Shown: positions 53,755-61,435 of the stretch, piece by piece
How positions within the stretch are numbered: position 1 is the stretch's first letter
How the letters are laid out: every line of letters begins with the position of its first letter
Origin: a virus
Direction: 5' to 3' (one strand)
IMG/VR virus record: IMGVR_UViG_3300033146_005950
Coordinates: 18,181 to 82,180 of that record
Length of the DNA stretch: 64,000 nt
Notes under the pieces: model-generated
Databases searched by the model: none
What the model was told of the DNA's origin: nothing
What the model saw: the letters and a program-made list of their open reading frames with translations, nothing else
Position numbers and translations under genes: made by a program

Positions 53755-54303
53755 TTATTTTTCATTAGGAATTATAATATCACATTTTAAATTCCAAAGT
53801 CTTTTAATATGAACCCAACTTTTAACGTACCAAATTTTATTTTTCTCCGGCATCCATTCAAGCGGCCCTTTACTACCTTTTTGTCTATTCAATGATGCTT
53901 TACAGGCGACAAGATGGTTTTCGTCTTTTAAATAATTTGCATATTCTTTTTTCTTTCTTTTGCTCCATCTTTTACCACCACTTTCAAATGCATTTTTCAA
54001 TGGGACTAAATGATCTATATCTAATTTTCTTGGGTCATAAATTGTATCACCTGAATAAGGGCAAACCCACGTACCTTTAATTATTTTAAGATCACCTTTT
54101 AAAATTAAACAAATTAAAGTGTCAGAAACATTTTCATCATACAATACTTTTTGTCTTGTATTTAAACTAATATTTACACCGTCTTTAACCGTGACCCAAT
54201 GAGACCAATTTTTCCTATTGTATTTTTCAATTGTTTCAGCGTTTAATTCAATATTATAAAATGAATTAAATGTAATGAGTATAATTATGAACAATTTTAA
54301 CAT
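53755..54303 (-). CDS. Secreted HNH-family endonuclease
   Basis: 182 residues from the ATG at 54303, with TTGGAG upstream. Residues 1-22 form a signal peptide (MLKLFIIILITFNSFYNIEL, then NA). The nuclease core has DIDHLVPLKNAFESGG (DHxxPL, metal and catalytic His), then YANYLKDENHLVACKASLNR and QKGSKGPLEWMP, as in the DUF1524/GmrSD C-terminal-like HNH group of periplasmic or secreted nucleases. It would act in the periplasm, perhaps degrading incoming DNA of competitors or released DNA. No late promoter is visible. It looks bacterial in origin. Confidence 0.75.
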   Translation of the reverse strand: MLKLFIIILITFNSFYNIELNAETIEKYNRKNWSHWVTVKDGVNISLNTRQKVLYDENVSDTLICLILKGDLKIIKGTWVCPYSGDTIYDPRKLDIDHLVPLKNAFESGGKRWSKRKKKEYANYLKDENHLVACKASLNRQKGSKGPLEWMPEKNKIWYVKSWVHIKRLWNLKCDIIIPNEK

Positions 54304-54327
54304 ATATTTCTCCAATTTAAATATATT

Positions 54328-54368
54328 AAAAAAGAGGGACTCAAAATCTGAATCCCACCCTTTTTAAA
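54328..54368 (-). terminator. Probable terminator
   Basis: Hairpin AAAAAGAGGGA.TC / GA.TCCCACCCTTTTT after the Lys-rich gene. Confidence 0.65.
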
Positions 54369-54391
54369 AAATAAAATTTTAATTAAAAAAT

Positions 54392-54736
54392 TTATTTAGC
54401 GTCGCGTTTTTTTGCAATTTTAGCAGCTCTTTTACCATTAGCAGATTTTGCATATTTTTTTGCTGATTTTTTGATTTGAGCTTTATGAGTTCTTGCATAT
54501 TTTTTTGCTTCTTTAGCTTTTTTCTTTTCATAAGCAGATAAAGACATTCCCGCTTTTTTTGCAGCTTCTTTCTTCTTCAACAAAGCTTCTTTCTTTTTCT
54601 TAGCAAGTTGGGCTTTAGTTTTTGCAACGGCTTCCTCATCAAGATCTTCGTTTTTATCGTCGTCCTTAACATTTTCTTCAGCAAAATCTTTTAACTCAGG
54701 CAAATAACTTGTTGCCTCTTCAATTAAATTTTTCAT
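54392..54736 (-). CDS. Lys/Ala-rich probable internal head protein
   Basis: About 114 residues from the ATG at 54736, well spaced from AGGAG; an ATG five codons earlier overlaps that site. The N-terminus MKNLIEEATSYLPEL resembles T4 capsid-targeting sequences with a (L/I)xE protease site (LIE|E). An acidic stretch then a long Lys/Ala-rich histone-like tail (AKKKKEALLKKKEAAKKAGM, KKYAKSANGKRAAKIAKK) follow. A DNA-binding protein packaged in the head and cleaved by the prohead protease is the best guess. A late promoter lies at 54776-54790. Confidence 0.6.
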   Translation of the reverse strand: MKNLIEEATSYLPELKDFAEENVKDDDKNEDLDEEAVAKTKAQLAKKKKEALLKKKEAAKKAGMSLSAYEKKKAKEAKKYARTHKAQIKKSAKKYAKSANGKRAAKIAKKRDAK

Positions 54737-54775
54737 TAAATTACTCCTCATATGAATATAAAAATACTATTTTAA

Positions 54776-54790
54776 TTTATTTATTTTTAA
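54776..54790 (-). promoter_or_regulatory. Putative late promoter
   Basis: Reverse complement TTAAAAATAAATAAA, 40 bases before the Lys-rich gene. Confidence 0.55.
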
Positions 54791-54824
54791 AAAATTAATT
54801 AAAGTTAAACAAATATATATTAAT

Positions 54825-55970
54825 ATGGAGAATACATATAAAATAAACACATTTAATAAATATAAGATTAATACATCAGTTGGCTTCAGACATTTTGAAG
54901 GTATTCAAAAATTATATAAAGAATGCTTAAAAATATCATTTGCTAATTTAGATAAAAATATCATTATAACAACAGACCAATTATTATGGAGTTTTAATAA
55001 ATGGGTAAAAGCTTCAGACTTAAAAGAAGGTGACTTAGTTGAAAATAATAAAGTAGGCTCAGTTGCAATAATAAAAATAGAAAATATTGGAGTTCAACCT
55101 GTTTTTGATATTATAAATTCAGATGTACAACATTTTACTACAGACGGGTTTACTGCGCATAATTGTAGTTTTATTGGTTCTTCTAAAACATTGATAAGAG
55201 CTGATTTATTAGAAGGTTTAAGAGCTGAAGACCCGATTGAAGTAAGACTAAATTATAAATTAAAAATATTTACTGCTCCAATTGAAAATCATATTTATAT
55301 TTTAGGAGCGGATCCGTCAGAAGGAACTGGTAATGATAATTCTGTTATTCAAGTTTTAGATATTACAAATCCTAAAAAAATATTACAGGTCGCGACATTT
55401 TCAGATAATAAAACAGACCCTTATAAATTCTCAGATATTATTGTAGGATTATCTGAAACTTATAATAATGCTGAAATTGTCGTTGAAAGCAATTCTGTTG
55501 GAATTTTAGTAACAAATAGAATATGGAGAGATTTAGATTGCGACAGTTTAGTAAATATTTCTGAAAATGGAAAAGGATTAGGAATAAAAGCAACAAAGAA
55601 AACAAAAAAATTAGCAAATATGATTTTTAAACGTTTTGTTGAAAATAATTGGTTTTTAATAGTAAATAAAGACACAATTTCAGAATTAGGTAAATATGAA
55701 GAGCAAACAAACGGCAGTTATAAAGTACCAGAGCCCGACCACGATGACCAAGTCACTTCATTGATTTATATAATGTATTATTTAGAATCTGATTATAATG
55801 AGCATTCTGAAGTTTATGAATCGACAGAAATTGATAAAGAATTAAAAGAAGAGCTGAGTTTTGTGCCGTTATCAATATCAAGCTCAGATATTGAAGATGA
55901 CGAGAATAATGATTATGGGTATAATTATGACGGTTTTGATAACGGTCTTGATTATTTAAATGTTTTTTAA
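54825..55970 (+). CDS. Large terminase, nuclease half, with N-terminal atypical split-intein C-fragment
   Basis: 381 residues. Residues 1-113 are an intein C-part: GFRHFEGIQKL, an IIITTDQLLW block, VKASDLKEGDLVE, VFDIINSDVQHFTTDGFT and the splice end AHN followed by Cys114. It begins after intein block N1, as in the known AceL-TerL atypical split intein (very short N-fragment). From Cys114 (CSFIGSSKTL) the sequence is the T4 gp17-type C-terminal domain. Its nuclease motifs are LGADPSEGTGNDNSV, EIVVESNSVG and PDHDDQVTSL. The ATPase half is not in this window, so a separate gene with the ATPase plus a short N-intein is expected. No good ribosome binding site is seen. Confidence 0.88.
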   Translation: MENTYKINTFNKYKINTSVGFRHFEGIQKLYKECLKISFANLDKNIIITTDQLLWSFNKWVKASDLKEGDLVENNKVGSVAIIKIENIGVQPVFDIINSDVQHFTTDGFTAHNCSFIGSSKTLIRADLLEGLRAEDPIEVRLNYKLKIFTAPIENHIYILGADPSEGTGNDNSVIQVLDITNPKKILQVATFSDNKTDPYKFSDIIVGLSETYNNAEIVVESNSVGILVTNRIWRDLDCDSLVNISENGKGLGIKATKKTKKLANMIFKRFVENNWFLIVNKDTISELGKYEEQTNGSYKVPEPDHDDQVTSLIYIMYYLESDYNEHSEVYESTEIDKELKEELSFVPLSISSSDIEDDENNDYGYNYDGFDNGLDYLNVF

Positions 55971-55992
55971 TATTTAATTAGAAGACAAGCTT

Positions 55993-56005
55993 TAAAAATA
56001 AATAG
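55993..56005 (+). promoter_or_regulatory. Putative late promoter of the tail sheath gene
   Basis: TAAAAATAAATAG, 93 bases before the sheath gene. Confidence 0.6.
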
Positions 56006-56097
56006 ATACAATTACAGTTAGAATGATTTTTTAAAATTATTCAAACAAAGATATTGATTTAAAAAATAAAAAAATTTTATTATAAGGAGAACAAAGT

Positions 56098-58353
56098 ATG
56101 GCTAATAATGTACCTGGTTCATTTAAAAAAGAATTAGATAAAAGCTTAACAATTTCGGCAACGGATACAGTCGCCGGTGCAATTGTAATTAAAAGCCCAA
56201 AGGGTAGAATAAATACTCCAATTACAGTAAGTAATGAGGCAGAATTTATTGAAGAATTTGGAAAACCAGTTTTTAGTGGTAAAAGTAAAGTTCCAGAATA
56301 TGGTTATGGAATGTATGCAGCACTCAAGTATTTATCAATTTCAGATAAAATTACTATTGTAAGAGTTCCTTCAGTGACTGTTTCAGGGACTGATATTACT
56401 GAGGCTGACGAATATGCAGTTGGTGGATTAAAATATGAAAGTAATGCACTATCACCCGTTTATTATACAAATGAAGAAGGAGTCGCACCTTATAAAGAAG
56501 ATGACGCAACAAGTTATTCTTCACCAGTAGTTCCAAACACACCAACCCGTATTATTGATTTAGATAATGCGACCGCAATTGCTGATTCTAAATTTTCAAT
56601 TTTCTTTTCTGCTCCTGGCGCAGAAGGTAATAATATTGCATACTCAATTGAATTTTTTGGTGGTAACTCTGATTGGAAATATAATTATGACCCAGATTCT
56701 AATGTTGATACAGTTATAAGTAAAATTAAAGATGGCACAGCAACAACGGATGATATTACTTCTATTATTGCAACTCAGGTTTTTAAGCTTTCTTTTTATA
56801 GCAAAAACTCTTCAGAGAATTGGCCTACTAATTTTACAAATGGTTCTATCAAACCTGATAAAGTTATTTATGCTTCACTAAATAATATTTTAGATGCAAA
56901 TAAAGAATCTCTTTATATTGGCGATAAAATTGAAATGATGAACTCATTATATTTTATTGAGAATGAAACTCTTACGAATCAAGAATTATTAGATATTGTT
57001 AAACGTGGTTTTGATGATACGGTTTTAATTGAAGGACAAACTGATTTTTCTGATGCTGAAGATTTTATGCCAATTGATGATTCATATTCATATGTTTCTT
57101 CAATGGTAGATGATGAATATTATTATATTGCAAAACCAAAAACAGAAGCTGCTGACGCAAGTAATACTTCATCAATTGACTCTTCTTCAGTTGAACGTTT
57201 AATCGCAAGCTCAAATATGGAAGTTCGTTATAAAGCACAATCTGATGGAAGTGAAGGTTTTTATATTCGTCCGGTTGGCTCAACAACAGAAGGAACGACA
57301 AGATATGTTGAAGACACAAATGGCAATCTTGCAAATGAATCTGACGCAAATGATATTTTATTATATGCAGACGGAACACCAATTAAATTACCTTTTAAAG
57401 AATTAGTAATTGAGTCAAAACCTGATTCTGAACAACCTGGAGAATTTGTTTTTATTGCTCTTAAAGGTGGTAATAATTCAGAAACAGGAACTTCTGATAT
57501 AAATAACATTCAAGGTTGGAGTTATTTAGCAAATAGAGAATCTGTTGATGCAAATATAATTTTAGTACCTTCTCCAAAAACAACAGTAAAACAGCACGTT
57601 GCATCACACGTTATTGATGTTAGAAAAGATTGTGTAATGGAAGCTCAGTCAGGTTCAATCGATAATTTAGATGCAGATTCAATTATTGCTGCAGAAAGTT
57701 ATGGTTATTCAAGTCCTTCATTTGTTTCTCTAACAGCAGGTTTTACTAAAGTTAAAGATTCTTATAATGATAAATTTGTATGGCTTCCTAATTCAATATT
57801 TGCTGCATATACAGATGCTAAAACTGCGATTGAGGCAAATGTTTGGGATTCTCCTGCAGGTAACCCTCGTGGTATTATTTCAGGTATTGAACAATTAGTT
57901 ACATTTAGTGAAGGCGATTTATCAAAACTTTTTGCTGCAAATATAAATGCTGCGAAAATGTTTGCTGGTGTTGGTTCAGTAATTTGGGAAAGCTTAACGG
58001 CTCTTCGACAACATACAGCATTAAGAAGCAAAAGTGTTCGTTTCAATATAAACAATATTGAAAATACTTTAGAAGAATACACAAATTCATTAGTTCATAA
58101 TATTAATAATACTGAGACAGAAAGAACGAGAATCGAACTTAAGTTTGATAAATTTCTTTCTGGTATTAAAAATGCAGGCGGTTTGTATGATTATAAAGTT
58201 CAATGTGATGATGAAAATAATACACCTGAGGTTATTGATAATGAAGAGTTAGTAATTTGGGTATTTTTAAAACCTGTACGGAATGTTAAATTTATTAAAT
58301 TAACTTATGTTATTACTGATTCTGGAGCAAGTTTCGATGAAATTCAGGTTTAA
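56098..58353 (+). CDS. Tail sheath protein (gp18-like)
   Basis: 751 residues (T4 gp18 is 659). It forms the contractile sheath. The opening VPGSFKKELDKSLTISATDT, SPKGRINTPITVSNEAEFIE, EFG and YGMYAALKYLSI are characteristic. The C-terminal conserved domain includes WLPNSIFAAYTDAKT, a SPAGNPRGIISGIEQLV-type segment, GVGSVIWESLTALRQHTALR and RNVKFIKLTYVITDSGASFD. A long variable insert lies at residues ~110-480. AAGGAGA precedes the start and a strong terminator follows. Confidence 0.95.
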   Translation: MANNVPGSFKKELDKSLTISATDTVAGAIVIKSPKGRINTPITVSNEAEFIEEFGKPVFSGKSKVPEYGYGMYAALKYLSISDKITIVRVPSVTVSGTDITEADEYAVGGLKYESNALSPVYYTNEEGVAPYKEDDATSYSSPVVPNTPTRIIDLDNATAIADSKFSIFFSAPGAEGNNIAYSIEFFGGNSDWKYNYDPDSNVDTVISKIKDGTATTDDITSIIATQVFKLSFYSKNSSENWPTNFTNGSIKPDKVIYASLNNILDANKESLYIGDKIEMMNSLYFIENETLTNQELLDIVKRGFDDTVLIEGQTDFSDAEDFMPIDDSYSYVSSMVDDEYYYIAKPKTEAADASNTSSIDSSSVERLIASSNMEVRYKAQSDGSEGFYIRPVGSTTEGTTRYVEDTNGNLANESDANDILLYADGTPIKLPFKELVIESKPDSEQPGEFVFIALKGGNNSETGTSDINNIQGWSYLANRESVDANIILVPSPKTTVKQHVASHVIDVRKDCVMEAQSGSIDNLDADSIIAAESYGYSSPSFVSLTAGFTKVKDSYNDKFVWLPNSIFAAYTDAKTAIEANVWDSPAGNPRGIISGIEQLVTFSEGDLSKLFAANINAAKMFAGVGSVIWESLTALRQHTALRSKSVRFNINNIENTLEEYTNSLVHNINNTETERTRIELKFDKFLSGIKNAGGLYDYKVQCDDENNTPEVIDNEELVIWVFLKPVRNVKFIKLTYVITDSGASFDEIQV

Positions 58354-58384
58354 ATAAACAATAAATTTAGTTCATACTTATATA

Positions 58385-58424
58385 AAAAATAGCGGAGTAA
58401 TTTATAATTATTTCGCTATTTTTC
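58385..58424. terminator. Rho-independent terminator after the sheath gene
   Basis: Stem AAAAATAGCG.AGTAATT / AATTATT.CGCTATTTTT. Confidence 0.85.
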
Positions 58425-58429
58425 TATTT

Positions 58430-58460
58430 TATTTTGAATAAAAAAATTATATATTAATAG
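58430..58460 (+). promoter_or_regulatory. Putative middle/early promoter motif of the polymerase gene
   Basis: TATTTTGAAT then A-tract then AAATTATATATTAATA. It matches the helicase and gp62 sites with two differences over 24 bases. Confidence 0.6.
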
Positions 58461-58462
58461 TA

Positions 58463-58495
58463 GAAACAAATCAGTATAAAAGTTTAATTGGTTTC
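58463..58495 (+). promoter_or_regulatory. Possible translational operator hairpin of the polymerase gene
   Basis: GAAACAAAT / ATTGGTTTC hairpin (one mismatch) ending 5 bases before the AAAGGAG site. T4 polymerase represses its own mRNA through a hairpin at the equivalent place; the parallel is inference. Confidence 0.35.
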
Positions 58496-58515
58496 TAATT
58501 AAAGGAGAATTATCA

Positions 58516-59922
58516 ATGCCCGACAAAATTATGTTTAACTCAATTTATTATAATAATAGGTCGAACACAATACATTTATGGGAAACTGTGAATGATAAAT
58601 TAATAAAAAGCAAGTACAAAGACTATCCATATACATTTTATATAAAATCAAAGTCAAAAACAAAATATAAAGATATTTATGGAAATTATATGGAGAAAAG
58701 GCAAGTAAGTTCAAGAAAAGAAGCCCCAAACATTCCACCTATGAATTTAGCTGAAGCAGATCTTCAACCTGAAGTAAAGTTTTTGCACGATAGATATGAA
58801 AATGTAAAATTAACTCCTGAGTATAAAAATTTTTCAGTATTATATTATGATATTGAAACTGAGTTCGATGGTTCATTACAAGACCAATACGGGTACCCAA
58901 TAAATTCAATATCCGCATACTTTAGCAAAAGTAAAAATTTTTATGTATTTGGAAATAAAGAAATTTCAAAGCCATTAAATAAAGATTTGTATTCTGAAAA
59001 TATTGAAATAAATAATTTAACATATTTTTATATTAAAGATGAAAAAGATATGATTGAAAGATTTATCTCTATTTCTAAGAAAGAAAATACACAAGCAATA
59101 ACAGGTTGGAACACAACATTTTTTGATAATAAGTATGTGATGGAAAGATTGAACCGTTTGGGATCTGATAAATCATTTTCTCCACTTAATAATAAATTTG
59201 ATAAAAATAGAAATGGAGATTATGTTTTTCCATTAATCACTGATTTAGATTATATGATCTTGTATAAAAATGTATTTATGAAACATATAAATTTAGATAA
59301 TTATAAATTAAACTCAGTTGCTGAACATACATTAGGCAAGGGAAAAGTAAAGTATGATGGGCAACTGAAAAATTTATGGATAAACGATTGGGATAAATTT
59401 ATTCATTATAATATTTTTGATACATTATTAGTTGTTGAAATGGAAACAAAATTAAAATTTATTGACCAAGTCTTGATGAAATTATCTGAGTCAATAATGC
59501 CTTATAAAACAATTTATTCAACAATTGCAGACCATTTAGGGATGGTCTTAAAATTAATTCATAAAGATAATGTTGTATTAAATAATCGACAAGAAATTAA
59601 TACAAATTCCGTAGATGAATTTGGTAACAAAGCTTTAGATTTACCCGGTGGGTTTACATATGCAAAAAAAGGAATTCATTCTTATTTAAGTAGTTTTGAT
59701 TTTGAGTCTCTATATCCTTCAATAATTCGCAAATATAATATTGGGGTAACAACATTAATAAAAAATCCTCAAAAAGATAATTTTATTAGATTAACGGTAA
59801 AAAATGGAAAAAGCATAGATATTCGTTATGGTACAGAAATTGAAATAAAAAGAGAAAATAAAATAATTAAAATAAAAGTTGAAGATATTAAAAAAACTGA
59901 CCTAATTTTAATAGGAGATTAA
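58516..59922 (+). CDS. Family B DNA polymerase, N-terminal half, fractured after motif A
   Basis: 468 residues versus ~900 for T4 gp43. The 3'-5' exonuclease is complete: Exo I YYDIETEFDG (~114-123), Exo II TGWNTTFFDN, Exo III HYNIFDTLLV. Palm motif A is present (FDFESLYPSIIRKYN, ~394-408). After it, only ~55 residues remain (FIRLTVKNGKSIDIRYGTEI, then KIKVEDIKKTDLILIGD). This tail resembles the second half of an intein N-fragment but lacks the initiating Cys/Ser and blocks before it. Motifs B and C are absent, so a second gene elsewhere must supply them. AAAGGAG precedes the ATG. Confidence 0.88.
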   Translation: MPDKIMFNSIYYNNRSNTIHLWETVNDKLIKSKYKDYPYTFYIKSKSKTKYKDIYGNYMEKRQVSSRKEAPNIPPMNLAEADLQPEVKFLHDRYENVKLTPEYKNFSVLYYDIETEFDGSLQDQYGYPINSISAYFSKSKNFYVFGNKEISKPLNKDLYSENIEINNLTYFYIKDEKDMIERFISISKKENTQAITGWNTTFFDNKYVMERLNRLGSDKSFSPLNNKFDKNRNGDYVFPLITDLDYMILYKNVFMKHINLDNYKLNSVAEHTLGKGKVKYDGQLKNLWINDWDKFIHYNIFDTLLVVEMETKLKFIDQVLMKLSESIMPYKTIYSTIADHLGMVLKLIHKDNVVLNNRQEINTNSVDEFGNKALDLPGGFTYAKKGIHSYLSSFDFESLYPSIIRKYNIGVTTLIKNPQKDNFIRLTVKNGKSIDIRYGTEIEIKRENKIIKIKVEDIKKTDLILIGD

Positions 59923-59929
59923 TTTAAAA

Positions 59930-60343
59930 ATGACTGAAGAAAAATTTGAGAAAGTTAAAGAATTAATAAATAAACGATTTGATTTAAATACTGATAAAGA
60001 GATGGAAGACTTTAGCAGAACTTCAATACAATTTCATCAATTAGTTTTAGATCTTATGGTGAAGGAAACTTTAGAATTGAAACAATTACAGCTTAAAAAA
60101 GATGAGCTATTTTCAAAAAAGTTCAAATATTATAATGAAGAATATAATAAGAAACGTCTTACCCCAAAAGATATTGCAACTTATATAAATGCAGATGAAG
60201 AATATTATCAACTGTCATATGAATATCAAAGAGTGAAAACGATAGCAGATTATTTAGAAAGAACAATTGATAATATAAAAAGGAGCTCATTTCAGGTTAA
60301 AAATTATATTGAACTTAAGAAATTTTTAAATGGAGTTTATTAA
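59930..60343 (+). CDS. uvsY: Recombination mediator UvsY-like protein
   Basis: 137 residues, exactly the length of T4 UvsY. UvsY loads UvsX recombinase onto gp32-coated single strands. The helical pattern and C-terminal region (INADEEYYQLSYEYQRVKTI, a YLERTIDNIKRSSFQVKNYI helix pair and a final KKFLNG) follow T4 UvsY (SADKD..., DAIKSRGFAIKHI). It starts 7 bases after the polymerase stop and is followed directly by the 33-aa gene. The call rests on pattern and length, not on a database search. Confidence 0.65.
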   Translation: MTEEKFEKVKELINKRFDLNTDKEMEDFSRTSIQFHQLVLDLMVKETLELKQLQLKKDELFSKKFKYYNEEYNKKRLTPKDIATYINADEEYYQLSYEYQRVKTIADYLERTIDNIKRSSFQVKNYIELKKFLNGVY

Positions 60344-60445
60344 ATGAAAATATTAAAGTTTTTAATATACAGTTTTGCTGAACATTTTTTACTATTTTTA
60401 TTGTTTATTAAAGACCTGTTCTCTGATAAAAATAAATACAATTAA
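60344..60445 (+). CDS. Very small membrane protein
   Basis: 33 residues: MKILKFLIYSFAEHFLLFLL, then FIKDLFSDKNKYN. One hydrophobic helix (~5-22). The ATG directly follows the UvsY stop (TAAATG). The late promoter at 60427 overlaps its end. It could be real or spurious. Confidence 0.4.
   Translation: MKILKFLIYSFAEHFLLFLLFIKDLFSDKNKYN
60427..60438 (+). promoter_or_regulatory. Putative late promoter
   Basis: TAAAAATAAATA, 47 bases before the nucleotidyltransferase gene, implying that this enzyme gene is expressed late with virion genes. Confidence 0.55.
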
Positions 60446-60484
60446 ATATTCATTAAAAAAAAATTAGAGAGAAAGACAAATAAT

Positions 60485-61432
60485 ATGAATTTTAAAAAAT
60501 TCGTTCAATTTATCGAAGAAGGTGGAAAAGCAGTTGAAAATGTATCACCTATAAAAGCTGAATATCAAAAAGCTACATTTAAAGACTTTGAAGATAAAGT
60601 ACTTAAAGGTGTATTAAAATTAAACAAAAAAGAATATAAGCCATTAGGTTCAACATTCAAAAAATTGCCTGGAGCATCATCTGGTGATATGGACATTGCT
60701 GTCGGCGTAAATGCATTAGCAGAAAATTTTAAAGTTTCAACTGATAAAGTTTTAAATGAATTATATAAAGTATTAAATTCACATTTTCCAAATTTATCGG
60801 TCGCATTATTATCTGGTTTTAATATTGTATCTATTGCTTGGCCAATTAGTAGCAATGATAAAACTGAAACATTACTTGGCTCTGTACAAATTGATTTAAT
60901 GCTTACTAATGACACTGATTTTTCATCTTTCTTATTTCATTCTCCAGATTTTACAGTAAAAAATCCTTCTCAATATAAAGGATTATACAGAACTGAGTTC
61001 TTAAAATCAATATTTCATTCTTTGCCAATAAGTAAAATAACTAAATATTTTGAAGACGAATTTGATGGAAAATATAAAGGCGACATAAAAGAACTTGGCA
61101 GGTTATTATTAAATACAAACGGTTTGCATTATCAAATAAAAAGTTTTGTTGGTAAACGCGGTAAAGTAAAAAATGGTAAAGTATTAAATAATGAATTTAT
61201 TACGAAAAACCCTGCTGAAATTGTAAAAGCAGCCCTTGGCCCAAAAGCAACAATAAAAGATACAGATTCTTTTGAAAGTATTTGGAAGGCGTTCAATAGA
61301 ACATCATTTCCATTTAAATCAATGAAAGAAAGAAAGAAAATAGTAAAATATTTCGTTGGTGTTTTGAATACAAAAAAATTACCAATCCCAGAACAAATTA
61401 AAAATTCAAAATATTATGATGGAGAACAATAA
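60485..61432 (+). CDS. Nucleotidyltransferase of the pol-beta superfamily
   Basis: 315 residues. The signature LGSTFKKLPGASSGDMDIAV (GS...DxD, ~55-75) and the third acidic strand SVQIDLMLT (~135) define a pol-beta-type nucleotidyltransferase (CCA-adding, poly(A) or minimal NTase type). The C-terminal ~150 residues are helical. The N-terminus MNFKKFVQFIEEGGKAVE resembles capsid-targeting sequences with an FIE|E protease site. It has a late promoter, and is followed 3 bases later by the ligase-NMNAT fusion. RNA end processing is the likely activity; the substrate is unknown. Confidence 0.75.
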   Translation: MNFKKFVQFIEEGGKAVENVSPIKAEYQKATFKDFEDKVLKGVLKLNKKEYKPLGSTFKKLPGASSGDMDIAVGVNALAENFKVSTDKVLNELYKVLNSHFPNLSVALLSGFNIVSIAWPISSNDKTETLLGSVQIDLMLTNDTDFSSFLFHSPDFTVKNPSQYKGLYRTEFLKSIFHSLPISKITKYFEDEFDGKYKGDIKELGRLLLNTNGLHYQIKSFVGKRGKVKNGKVLNNEFITKNPAEIVKAALGPKATIKDTDSFESIWKAFNRTSFPFKSMKERKKIVKYFVGVLNTKKLPIPEQIKNSKYYDGEQ

Positions 61433-61435
61433 ATA

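Noticed and set aside
58354-58515. Standard sigma70 -35/-10 pair before the polymerase gene
   Set aside because: TTGAAT and TATATT are present but only about 10 bases apart, and no alternative with 16-18 bp spacing is convincing. A phage-specific motif fits better.
59740-59922. Polymerase truncation caused by a simple frameshift in a full gene
   Set aside because: None of the downstream frames contains polymerase motifs B or C. The next gene (UvsY-like) begins 7 bases after the stop, so the rest of the gene is not here.
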